64,000 bases of DNA from assembly GCF_030848805.1 (NCBI RefSeq), contig NC_092367.1:7471019-7535018 (forward strand). The letters are read 5' to 3'. A model generated the notes under the pieces. It ran no database searches. It had not been told where the DNA came from and saw nothing but the letters and a program-made list of their open reading frames with translations. The DNA comes from Temnothorax longispinosus (lineage: Eukaryota > Arthropoda > Insecta > Hymenoptera > Formicidae). Positions within the stretch are counted from its first letter, which is position 1, and each line of letters opens with the position of its first letter. Positions 1 to 46,790 of the stretch are shown one piece after another. Both the position numbers and the translations under genes were made by a program.

Positions 1-3000
1 GCAAAGATGGAGTTCTGAACTACATCAATCACAGTATTAAACAATAAAGCAATAACATAAAACAATTAAGACAGCAATAATTTAACAAGTGATATGAAAA
101 GATTCTTATCGAGAAAATCATATCTCAACGGTCTCATTTAACAAAGTGCTTTAATGAAATTAATTCAATCTGGAGTAAGTAATTCTGAAGTTGCGTGAAG
201 AACATCACGTAACACTGTAAGATGTGACATATATGTACATATCACAAGATCACAATGTCAAAGATATATTCGTAACAAATTTTTTACTTTAACATAAATA
301 AAATAAACCGCGCGAGAAACTGCTTTTGTACATTTTTGCATTCGCATTCTGTACGTCTGCAGTTCTATCCGCATAATACCCTTTCGGGATCATCTCATCG
401 CAACAAGACTATATACTTCTATACTATCGACGTAATTGCTAATGCTAATTGCTAATTGCTAATACGCGGAATCGATACATTCTTATTGGCTATAAATTTT
501 CTATAATTATTCTCGTATATGTCTGCCATGCAAATCGTCCATTTACACGCGAGCCCAAGGCAAACGCAATTACGGAAGAGTAGTCATATATAGAAAACTA
601 GCAGTAAACTTTCGCCCCTTTTTGCCTACAAGTGACTCTGCTCTGCACTTCCGTGAGTCTCGTGGGAGCGATCGTTGTCGAGGGCGAGTAACGAAGCCGC
701 GCCGAATTAATCGGGATAGTCTAAATTGGCATCGCAATTAGCAATAGCGATGTCCAAATCTCCATTTGTCCACCAAGTGCATCGTATTGATACGCTTTAC
801 TTACTAGATCATATATGAGAATCGCAATTGCAGATAATGCGTGTTCAATCAGTGCGTAAAATGGAAGATGTTCGATAAAACGCGGCGCTAGCTCGATCCA
901 TATAATGCAAAGAGCTTAATAAATGTGATATGAAAAAAAAATGTGTGTGATAAATATAAATCGTTACATACTTCGGCAATGATAATACAATCATTAATAA
1001 TTATAAAAAGAAATACGATTAAAATAGACATAGACTGATTTCGTCGATCTTAAAGATTACTTGTATAGTTGTACATTTTTCGTCTCCCTTTTCTATGTTA
1101 ATATAGTCTTTGCGGGTCTCTAAAGTAATCATCAATTAGCCATACTGCTGTATTATACGCGCGAATCGTTTCATAATTTATTTTTAACTTTAACCTTTCG
1201 ACACGGTATATAATGTGAAGTGATGTGATAAGAGAGATAAAATATAAAATATATAAAATAAGTGTATAGAGAAAGAGAGAAGATATTACAAGTGTGCGTG
1301 CGTGCGTGTGTATGTGTGTGTGAGTAAAGATCTGCACCGAGCTTTAGCAACATATTCTTCAGCAAATTTCAAGTCTATATACTTTCACTCCACGAAAACT
1401 AAACTCCGACATAATTATACGAGGCTATTTAATATTGAAAATTAAAGGATTCTGGTGAGCTCAGGTCCAGAAATGCAAACAGACAATGGAAGTTTGTTCT
1501 TTAGTTAATTCCAGGTTTACTCTGCTTTAACCAGATCTCAACTTTGTTATCAGGATATCTAACAACGAAAATTCCAAAGTTATTGGGAAAAAAATAGTGT
1601 CTGATCAAACTTTACCCCGGGAGGAAAAAAGTTGTGCCAAAATCATCAAAGTATGCACAAAACAGTGATGTTTGATAAAAAAAAAAAACCTGCCGAAACA
1701 CAATATGTATATACATTTTTCGATTATTTTATTCATCACTCTCTTATTAGGCTAACAAAAAATTCTTTATAGCATTATTTATAATGTGAAAGATTTACAC
1801 GCTCATAAAAATTCCAAGCTTTATACGATAACAAGAACGGTAGGGCGCTTTTATACAATTTATCACCGAGCTTTGAAATGCATTATAGAATTTCCCAACG
1901 TCTTGAGACTCGAGTCGTGTAATCCACGCAAAATCGAATTACACGGAAGCCTCCGCGAGTTGCAAGAGCATGCCAAACCTAATTCACGTTTCTATTCTGA
2001 TCTATGATAAAATATAAAAACACAAGTGTACGAAACCTTGAAATAAGTTACTCTAACTCTAAAGAGAGAATTTCTTCAAAGAAAATACGTAGAATAATTT
2101 ATATATAATATCGAAGTAAGCTTGTTACTCTCGAACTTATTTAGAACACTTCAAAATTGCGAAAATTTTAGATAATTCTAGATCGTAAAAGTTAAAATAA
2201 GTTAATCGTATTATTAAAAATAATTCGGATAAATTAAAAACATGCCTTTGTTATAATTCTAGTAAACCTTACATATGCTCAATCGATAACAAAGATTTGA
2301 ATAAACCAGATGATATAATCTATATGCTGCTGCTGCTATAATAGAATCAGCATAATTCAATAAAAAGCGTATCAAGTGACATCGACTGGAACAATCGACT
2401 CGTCAAGAATTTAATTCGATATATAATAACGCGTAATAAAATAATTATAAAAACAAGAGGTAATTTATGAGTCGAAGAGTATAATGACGAGACACGAGAT
2501 TAATTGCACTTTCAACATATTATATACATCAAATATACGGACGGCCAGAACGGGACGCGATTTACATTTTATCTAGATTACACCATACATGCAACATTGT
2601 GTGCAACGACAGTTTATTCGCCAATGGCGAACAACGTACTTTGAAACGGCGTTTAACTTTTTCCACTATTTTGAAACGCCATTTAAATATCACGCTCGGC
2701 GCAACTTCACGAGAGATTAGAAATCTTTAAACTACTAAGCGTACGTACTTTTCCAGGCCGACAATTGCGAAACAAAATTAAATCATAACTTATATGCTAA
2801 TAAATAAACGAGAGAGATGTCTGTTTCCCTTTCGTTATATAATTACCTTATTATTTATTAATAATCTTTTAAAAATCTCTCTCTCTCTTTCTCTCTCTCA
2901 ACGTTTAAGATTAGATTCAATTCATTCTTAATGATTATTTTTAACAAATATTAAAATTCTGTGTAAAATCTGCAAAAAGAATATTTACAAAACTGAAATA

Positions 3001-4297
3001 AAAACTACAAAACCTACATATTAAATTTTACATTGATAATTTCCTTTTATACATTAATAAATGTATATCCTTATATTTTCTTTGAAATTTCTTTTTTCTC
3101 TTAATGCCTTTACGCGGAAAACAATGTATTGGTGTCGCATATACGTCCAAAGAAGTAAAAAAAAATGAGCAGAAATGCTTGTAAGATTTTATCAAACAAG
3201 CTTGGTCAAGAAATTAGAGTACCAGAAGATGGTTAACGAGCTTTTAGCAGTCTTTATTCTATACGTCTCTATTCTAATACACATCTAGAATATGGATTTC
3301 TGCTGTCTCGACAAATACCGATCGAAAGACGTCCCTTCACGTACGAGTACTTATATAACATGTCAGCAAAAGCTCGAAAGACAACAATGTGCGAATTTCA
3401 ACATTAAAATGAGGATGGAACAAATATTTATTCGAAAAAACTGTTAAGACAGTTTTATGGAAAAAAGGCGCCAACATTTTTGTCGTACTCGATGAAGATT
3501 GAGAATCAGTTTTAATTAAATTTTAATATTTAAATATTTGATTAAATCGTTAAATGTTTAATAAAATTGCTGTTCTATTAACTATCAATTATATATTCTT
3601 ACATTTCTCCTTATTTTTATAAAATATTATAAAATTTGCGTCCACTAAAAAATGATGATGCTTGCAATATTTTCTGTAAGGTTTATCACCTTTAAAGAAA
3701 AAAAATTTCTTAATTTTTAGGATAAAAAACAGATATAATTTTTATATGAAAGAAAGTTACAACAGCAATTCAACGATATATTCGGCGTGAGAAATAAAGC
3801 AAGCAATTTATAGAATGTCAAAAAGTTTCGATAATATAATTAAATATTTATTGCAATAAAATTAATATTGATTATTTCAATGAATTCGTAATATTTTATT
3901 AAACGTTCTACTGTGATGAAAACATATAATTTTTATACACAATCGTTGTAATTTATTGTCGAAGATAAGCAGTGATTGCACAGGCCGCATGTCTGACTAA
4001 AGTGAGCGATATCTACTCGCGACGCCGGCCACGTATACCACGATCATGTCACGTGCAGATTATTCATCATTTCACTTTGGAACACCTACTCGGCGGGGAT
4101 TAAGTTCCAAGACTCGTCGTCAATATCGATTAGTGTGACTCAATTTAATTATCCTCTAATAACATATATACGAGAATGGCGTAAAATTAGCATGCAACGA
4201 TGAGACGATGATTATAGCTTTTTTCTCGTCTTTAATGTATCGCGATCGAATCGATCGCATAACGCGCATAAACTTGACAGAAATAAAATTGACTTAC
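1..4297 (-). other. CaMKII intron 3, partial; no gene seen
   Basis: AT-rich non-coding sequence downstream of exon 3 on the minus strand. It holds a short GT/CA-rich tract (about 1300-1322), a small direct repeat of GCTAATT units (about 438-463), a CT-rich run near 2877-2900 and oligo-A runs. No exon with good splice sites and recognisable CaMKII sequence was found. Confidence 0.7.
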
Positions 4298-41289
<36,992 letters not shown>

Positions 41290-41456
41290 ACCGAGGCTGC
41301 TCGCGATTAATTTAACCGCACTACCGGACTCGGAAACACGAGCGCGAGAGACCCACTACCGGCCGCCACTATTACTGCACACACGCGCTAGGGGAAACTT
41401 CGCAGGTCAAATTCGATCAATAGAGGGGAACCGCCGCGGCGCTGCTCCAACACCGG

Positions 41457-41457
41457 G

Positions 41458-41537
<80 letters not shown>

Positions 41538-41580
41538 AGCGGCAGCGACAGCGGCAACGGCAGCGAACGCTGACGACGAC
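41457..41580. repeat. (CGA)n/(CGG)n trinucleotide tract in CaMKII leader
   Basis: Runs of CGA (about 8 units) and CGG (about 10 units), then mixed CGG/CAG/CAA triplets, on the plus strand. On the CaMKII sense strand this is GCC/GTC-rich and lies 168-291 nt before the ATG. A 64-codon Ala/Val frame that opens at a GTG crosses it and stops at 41388, out of frame with CaMKII. Confidence 0.9.
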
Positions 41581-41909
41581 ACTACGGACGAGGTGGAGGG
41601 GCGATGATAGCGAGGCGGATCGCGGATGGGCCGGACCGGGCAGAGAGAAACGGAAAACTTGAAAGGCGGGCTACGCTCGCTCCGCAGGCTTGCAGCACCG
41701 ACAACGGCGACAACGAGCGACGCGACGACAGCAACGAAGACGCACGGTCAACGGTGTGCGAGAGGAAATCTCGCGATCCGCGCCGCGCTGCCAATCGATC
41801 GCAGCTTCACCTCTGTCGTCTGCGGGAAATTCTACCGCGACGCGTCCACGACGTACGACGTACGACGTCCACGACTCCGCACTACTCCCCAGTCCCCGGC
41901 AGATCGTTG

Positions 41910-41923
41910 ACTGACTGAACTGA
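41910..41923 (-). promoter_or_regulatory. Cluster of arthropod initiator motifs (TCAGT x3)
   Basis: Three copies of ACTGA on the plus strand (41910-41914, 41914-41918, 41919-41923) read as TCAGT on the CaMKII strand, the arthropod initiator consensus. No TATA box was identified at the right spacing. A plausible but unproven CaMKII start site. Confidence 0.35.
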
Positions 41924-42554
41924 CTCGCGTAGTCGCCAAGTCGCGCACTGGCGACAGCCGGCGCGATGGAGGGAGTGGGCGGCCAGCAATGGCGGACGAA
42001 TCGAATCGTCGACTGTGCGCGGCGCGCTCCTTCGGCTCCTTCGCGAAGGACGAGCGGACGATGGCGAGAGCGAGGGCGAGCGCGAGGGCGAGCGCGAGGG
42101 CGAGCGCGGAATGCGACGTGCGGATGCGCGCGCGCGGTCAATCCGAGTGATACTGACAATATATATTACATAGAGGCGGCGCGCCGTCGGGCGCAAACAC
42201 GAGATTTACTACTGGCGCGTTCGATTCAAACGACCGTGTCCGAGAGATCTCGACGATCTACGCTCGAACACCCGAGAACTCGAGAACACGAGATGCCTAT
42301 TGCCTCCTCGTTATTCGCAGCGTTACTTTTTCGAGATCCGCGACGCTTTTTCGAATCTCTTTCGATTTCGATACATCTGAAGAGAGATAGGAGAACACCC
42401 GGCTTTCCGCATTAAACTAACGCGAATGATACGTTTGCTTTATCGAATGCATTTTTGTTTTTTATATTTTCTACTGTACTGCATCTCGGACAGTTCGGAC
42501 AGGTATGGGCACGTCGCGTCGCCTCGAAAAGATTAAAATAATAAAATAACTCAC

Positions 42555-42608
42555 CGGCCGATGCGCAACAGCGGAGTTGTAAGTTGTAGCCCTGCGACCT
42601 GCGATGAT
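42555..42608 (-). other. Predicted internal exon U2 (54 nt), function unknown
   Basis: Bounded by TTTCTATGTTACAG upstream and GTGAGTTATT downstream, both strong splice signals. Exactly 18 codons long and open in the phase delivered by U1, reading IIAGRRATTYNSAVAHRP. It is the next element after U1 on the minus strand. It may be an internal exon of an alternative CaMKII 5' leader or of a separate small gene. No family was recognised. Confidence 0.45.
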
Positions 42609-42858
42609 CTGTAACATAGAAATATTTTTACATTAAATAAAGCAGTGCAAGAGTGTCCAAGAAAATGAATACGTACTTGAAGTAAATAATTATTATATCG
42701 CGCCCGTTAAATATAAATTTCTAAAACGTTATTTTAACAGATGTGATCTGATTTTAAGATGTTAATGCATATTTCCGCGCATTAACTCGCTCGCGTAATT
42801 AGTAGGACTGACAGGACAGCAAAATAATAAATAACAAATAACAATAACTATAACTCAC

Positions 42859-42915
42859 CTTACGGTCGCTCCCAGGCCCCCTTCTCCTCTCCTCGATCCT
42901 CCTCCGTTGGTCCAT
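42859..42915 (-). CDS. Predicted first coding segment U1 (MDQRRRIE...), left palindrome arm
   Basis: An ATG followed by 18 codons (MDQRRRIEERRRGPGSDRK) ends on a codon boundary at AAG followed by GTGAGTTATAG, a consensus 5' splice site. About 100 nt upstream is a TATA-like plus initiator pair. The same ATG, first eight residues and splice site are duplicated in mirror image at 45439. Splicing to U2 keeps the frame open. Whether it is translated, or serves as a 5' leader exon with a short upstream frame, cannot be told. No homologous family recognised. Confidence 0.4.
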
Positions 42916-43010
42916 TGTTGCACTCACTCACGACGCGACGACGTTCACGAGCGAAAATGCCGAAAATCGACGATATCGTCACTTATGATCGCGCGACGCG
43001 CAACGCGCGA

Positions 43011-43040
43011 TACTGAAAGCACGGCACTCCCGGTATTATA
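43011..43040 (-). promoter_or_regulatory. Core promoter candidate of left arm (TATAATA + TCAGTA)
   Basis: On the minus strand TATAATA starts at 43040 and the A of the initiator TCAGTA is at 43014, a spacing of 26 nt and typical of TATA promoters. The predicted start lies 99 nt before the U1 ATG. The block ATAATACCGGGAGTGCCGTG is unchanged in the right arm. Confidence 0.45.
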
Positions 43041-43520
43041 ATCTCACGGCGCGTATACTTAATTACACGGCGACGAAAGAATTACGTCGCGGTCGGAGAA
43101 ACTACGAACGAAATCTATATACGATCCGCTTGACACCCATGACGCCGCGCCGTGACTTCCCGCCATCCCGCGCACAGGTAGACGTGAGTGACGTGACTAC
43201 GTGACAAATAAAACAAAGATGGCGGAGAGAAATTCATAAATCGCACGGCCAACTTCAGTCGCCAGTCGCCAGGACCGGCCAGGAGCAACTGTCGCGAGAA
43301 TGCGATTACGCCATTTTGATTAACTACATGCAATTATAAATTATCGATTTATGAACGATTTATCTATCCTCCACGATCGCCAAATCGTGAAACACGATTA
43401 AATATGAGCTGGTTAAATTGTTAATAGACACTGTCGCTAATTAAACACGTCACGGCTCGCGGCTAGCGGCGTCACTCGATTCAGGGTTCACTCGCGTATT
43501 CTTTATCCGTGTTCCGAAAA

Positions 43521-43554
43521 CGACGGACGACGGACGACGGACGACGGACGACGG
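43521..43554. repeat. CGGACGA short tandem repeat in left arm
   Basis: About five units of CGGACGA. The mirror position in the right arm (about 44736-44750) has roughly two units, so the tract expanded or shrank after the duplication. Confidence 0.85.
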
Positions 43555-43764
43555 CCACTTGATTCTGAAATCGCGTGACACGACGCGAGAAAAGCGAAAT
43601 CGGCGACCGGCGACACCCGGCGATTCGTGTATTTACTCCGCGAATTCCGCGATATATGTGATACGGGAGCGGGAGCCGGGAGCGCGAGACGCGGGACTCG
43701 GAGTAACGACGACAACGACGTCAGAACGGGCTACGGCCGCCACGGGCCACGTACGCCGCGGTAA

Positions 43765-43878
43765 ACATGAGTAGTGGGGACAGAGTGGGGGTAGGGCCGC
43801 GCGCCGTCGGTTAGTTCGGTATGCCGGATACCGGGTATGCGAATAAAGTCTACCCCTCTCTATCCCTACTACTCATGT
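43765..43878. repeat. Palindrome centre, 114 bp
   Basis: ACATGAGTAGTGGGGACAGA on the left mirrors the reverse complement ACATGAGTAGTAGGGATAGA on the right, around a spacer of roughly 55 bp. Outside it the arms continue as CCGCGG/CCGCGA and GTGGCCC/GCGGCCC, so this is the hinge of the larger duplication. A MITE that nucleated the inversion is an alternative reading. Confidence 0.7.
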
Positions 43879-44015
43879 TATCGCGGCGCCCGCGGCCCGT
43901 TATTATTTCTGATGATGTCGTTGCTCGCACTTCGGGGAGTAATATACGAATCGCCAGATCCGCGTGTTCAGATTACAAAAACCTGTGATACATCGAATGT
44001 GTGTGTGTTCATTTA

Positions 44016-44159
44016 GTCCGGTTCTACAATCAGTCGTAGGTCGGAACGTAACCGATGATCCAATGAGAAAAATTCGTTTTCGAAAAAGAAATTCTCTCAT
44101 TGGACCATCGGCTGCGTTCCGACATCCGACTACACATGCACGTAATTGTAGAAACAGCC
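44016..44159. mobile_element. Harbinger-like MITE, copy 2
   Basis: 144 bp, flanked by TTA on both sides. It has inverted ends (CCGGTTCTACAATCAG and, reverse complemented, GGCTGTTTCTACAATT). It shares the core AATGAGAAAAATTCGTTTTC and CCATCGGCTGCGT with the copy at 32233-32362. It interrupts the right arm of the inverted duplication, so it inserted after that event. Confidence 0.8.
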
Positions 44160-44169
44160 TTAATACATG

Positions 44170-44775
44170 TGCTTTGCGGACTTTATATATGTACGGATAC
44201 TGAGGTAGTATATCACATTCGATTACATTCTTTCTTGATGCGATCGGTCTCGCTTTTCTCAACCGTCAACTTGACTCGCGTCTCGCGTTGTGTCACGCAG
44301 TTTCAGAATGAAGTTTCCGTCGTTCTCGAAACGGATAAAGTTGCCGAAATCGAGGCCATCGCACACAAAATGCATCCTGCATAGCTTATTAGCATAAGAC
44401 CGCTATAAAACCAATGAGCATCCAGCATAAAGTCGCCATATTGATTTACATAAGATGTTCATTGGTCCAGCGCGGCGCCGCGCGCCGGCGGTTTTATGCT
44501 ATGCTTATGCCTAAGTACGTTTGTGCGATAGCCCTAATATATCGAATGTTTATTTACTACATTTGTGCTTCGCGAAATTGATACGGATGCCGAGGTATGT
44601 CGCATTCGATAATAGTGACTTTCTATTACATTCTTTCGGACGATCGATTTCGGATTTCGCTTTTCTTAGAGACCCTCAACCGTCAACTTGATTCGCGTTT
44701 CGCGTCGTGTCGCGCGGCTTCAGAATCAAGTGGCCGTCGTCCGTCGTTTTCGGAACACGGATAAAGGGATCGAAC
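44170..44775 (+). repeat. Partial direct duplication inside the right arm
   Basis: The segment at about 44180-44345 (GGATACTGAGGTA, CATTCGAT, TACATTCTTTC, CTCGCTTTTCTCAACCGTC, TTTCAGAATGAAG) recurs at about 44580-44765 with changes (GGATGCCGAGGTA, CTCAACCGTCAACTTGATTC, TTTCAGAATCAAG). The second copy is closer to the left arm. The inverted-repeat element at 44389-44514 lies between the copies. Confidence 0.65.
44389..44514. mobile_element. Short inverted-repeat element (MITE candidate)
   Basis: Starts TTAGCATAAGACCGC and ends, reverse complemented, TTAGGCATAAGCATAGC. Inner blocks CCAATGAGCAT and CCAATGAACAT also mirror each other. The GC-rich right arm has extra CGCGGCGCCGCG sequence. Ends and target duplication are uncertain. 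Confidence 0.5.
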
Positions 44776-45343
44776 GGACCCCAAATCGAGTGACGCCGCG
44801 ATGAGACGTGCGACGTGTGTTTAATTAGCGATCACGGTCCCTATTAACGTATGTTTAACCTCATATTTAATCGTGTTTGACGATTTAGCGATTGTGGAGG
44901 ATAGATATAAAACGTTCAGAAATCGATGATTTAATTGCCGTTAACCAAAATCGCGCCTTGTAATAATCGGTAAAGTAGCGATCGTATTATTTTCGGTTGG
45001 CATGTTCCGCGGATATTCACAGCTTTGATCTTTGATTTTAATTCATCAATTTATTCCTCTTAAGCCGCTTATATTGCGCTACGTAAAAGTAATCTCGACA
45101 TTATTGATCGTTGTTCAAAGTGTGAAGTTGGCCGCGCGCGATTTACAAAATTCTCTCCGCCACGTTCGCTTGACTTGTCGCGTCCGCGTCTACCTGCGCG
45201 GCCTGCGCCGCGCACGGGATGGCGGGAAGTCACGGCGCGCGCGGGCCGCGGCGGTGTCAAGCGGATCGTATAGCTTCGTTCCAAGTTTCTCCGACGTAAT
45301 TCTTCCGTCGCCGTATAATTAAGTACGCGCCGCGTTGCAAAAT

Positions 45344-45368
45344 TATAATACCGGGAGTGCCGTGCAGT
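45344..45368 (+). promoter_or_regulatory. Core promoter candidate of right arm
   Basis: TATAATA at 45344-45350, then the conserved CCGGGAGTGCCGTG block and a weaker GCAGTG initiator with its A at 45366 (spacing 22 nt). This is the mirror of the left-arm promoter, with a few bases missing between TATA and initiator, so it may be weaker. Confidence 0.3.
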
Positions 45369-45438
45369 GTCAAAAGTGTCGCGCGATTACAAGTGACGAT
45401 ATCGTCGATTTTCGTTCATGAACGTCGTGAGTGCGACA

Positions 45439-45522
45439 ATGGACCAACGAAGGAGGATCGAGAGAGGAGGGGGCCTGGGACTGAGACTGGGAGGCATCGG
45501 GCAACGGCGCGCGGCGCGGTGA
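45439..45522 (+). CDS. Mirror first-exon open frame (MDQRRRIERGGG...), right arm
   Basis: ATG plus 26 codons, beginning MDQRRRIERGGGLGLRLGG, stops at TGA one base before the conserved 5' splice site GAG|GTGAGTACG. It is the mirror copy of U1, but small insertions shifted the reading frame after residue 8 or so and introduced the stop. It is therefore better seen as a decayed or non-coding first exon. Any spliced transcript would run toward the 3' end of Gfat on the opposite strand. No downstream exon was identified. Confidence 0.3.
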   Translation: MDQRRRIERGGGLGLRLGGIGQRRAAR

Positions 45523-45523
45523 G

Positions 45524-46382
45524 GTGAGTACGTGTTACACTGTAGATATAAATCAAGTTGTAATGTATATATTCTTTGATTAATTGTACAAAGAATTATG
45601 ACATAGATTTATCAAAAAGATACAGGTCTTAGAAAATTGCTATTGCATATCTGCGTATGATACAACGATTGCCGTCCAAATATCAAACGAGATAGCAATC
45701 TCTGTATCGTCTTGAATGTGTAGCTTCTTGTATAAAGAAAACAAAATTACCGGAAATGCCGTTTGGACATATCTGTGGTATTTACCGCACACATATACAC
45801 ATACTTATGCATAATATATTTAATATAATTATCATTTCGCATGTATTATCCATCATATAATCGCTATCGCGTACAAAAATTTTTATCGTCATCTTAATTT
45901 TAACTCAATCGACGAAAAAATTGTGCTGAATCGCGCTATATCCTATATCTATCAAATCAAAAGCATCGCTTAATCGATGGTTATCATATTTAAAACTTGC
46001 GACTGTATGTTACGCGAATTAATATATGAATGTTAAATGCATTAAAAATATTGGAATCGTGTAAATTTGGGGATTTTTTCTCATGTTATTCTTCGTAAAA
46101 GAGAAACGTTTACGTTAATCAATGTTGCGCAACATAATATATGTTGCGAAAAATACATGAGCGAATCTTAGGTCGCGTTGTTATCTCTCCCTCAAAAACT
46201 AACTTGGCAACGTGTGCATATCTCGGTGATTATTTTTCTTTTATATATCTTCTTGCATTTAATAAGATCGATTATCAGGCGTCATCACTTAAATTTAAAT
46301 CACGAGCGGGCAACACGAGCAGCTAAACGAGTTTAATGAGATTTAAAAGCTTGAGAAAGAAACGTCCTGACGCCGGGCTTGT
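45524..46382. other. Intergenic stretch between right arm and Gfat 3' end
   Basis: AT-rich sequence with no convincing gene. An open frame at 46141-46326 on the plus strand is short and not recognisable. Confidence 0.6.
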
Positions 46383-46388
46383 TTTATT
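46383..46388 (-). terminator. Gfat polyadenylation signal AATAAA
   Basis: AATAAA on the minus strand 157 nt after the stop codon, followed by a region compatible with cleavage. It is the first canonical signal found downstream of the stop, giving a predicted 3' UTR of about 175-190 nt. Confidence 0.6.
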
Positions 46389-46544
46389 TCCTGCGCGATG
46401 TTATCAATTGTGCCCGATATTTATAATTATCTTCTATCTTTTGTCTATGATTCTCGTTCTCGTATGGCTTGATAAAATTTTGTAGTAACCACGTAGTAGC
46501 AAGCTTGTGGTCCTAAAAAAGTAATGCAACAATCCGTTCGATTT

Positions 46545-46790
46545 TTACTCAACCGTGACCGACTTGGCCAAGTTTCTCGGACAATCGACGTTGCAGCCAC
46601 GCAAAACCGCAATATGGAAAGACAATAACTGCATGGGAATAACGGTGAGAATTCCTTGTAGGCAATCGACAGTTTTAGGTACTTCAAGAGCCCTATCGGC
46701 AAAAGCCTTCGTTTCCTCGTCCCCTTCCTCGCAGATAACAATAGGCTTACCGTCTCGCGCGGTAACTTGTTGAAGTGCATTCATGCATTT
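46545..46790 (-). CDS. Gfat: Gfat coding exon 13 (C-terminus and stop)
   Basis: 246 nt, preceded by ATTTTGCAG, ending TAA. Contains KCMNALQQVTARDGKPIVIC, VDCLQGILTVIPMQLLSFH and the invariant C-terminal PRNLAKSVTVE, which closes the active site in this family. Confidence 0.97.
   Translation of the reverse strand, partial: KCMNALQQVTARDGKPIVICEEGDEETKAFADRALEVPKTVDCLQGILTVIPMQLLSFHIAVLRGCNVDCPRNLAKSVTVE

Larger units (their letters stand above)
41290..42554 (-). promoter_or_regulatory. CaMKII 5' leader and promoter-proximal GC-rich region
   Basis: A CpG-rich zone directly upstream of the CaMKII start codon, with no protein domain in any frame. It holds the trinucleotide tract at 41457-41580, GCGAGG repeats at about 42066-42108 and three overlapping TCAGT initiator matches on the minus strand at 41910-41923. 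If transcription starts there, the leader is about 625 nt. A possible 3' splice site (TTTCCCCTAG) at 41388-41389 would give a shorter 98 nt leader joined to an upstream exon. Both readings are inference. Confidence 0.5.
42859..45523. repeat. Decayed head-to-head inverted duplication of a promoter and first exon
   Basis: The left arm (42859-43821) read on the minus strand aligns with the right arm (43822-45523) read on the plus strand. Shared blocks include CGGGATGGCGGGAAGTCACG, GTGTCAAGCGGATCGTAT, GACGATATCGTCGATTTTCG and ATGGACCAACG, plus the splice site. Further in, TTTCAGAATCAAGTGGCCGT and TCATATTTAATCGTGTTT also match. The symmetry centre is near 43821. The right arm is longer because of inserted elements and an internal duplication. 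Homology ends at the splice sites in both arms. Confidence 0.85.

Noticed and set aside
41388..41582. Ala/Val-rich upstream frame in the CaMKII leader
   Set aside because: Starts at GTG, not ATG, consists of the triplet repeat, and is 98 nt from and out of frame with the CaMKII ATG; not called as a gene.
44201..44216. let-7-like string TGAGGTAGTATATCAC
   Set aside because: No complementary arm nearby, and the duplicated copy at about 44590 has changed in the seed, so a microRNA is not supported.
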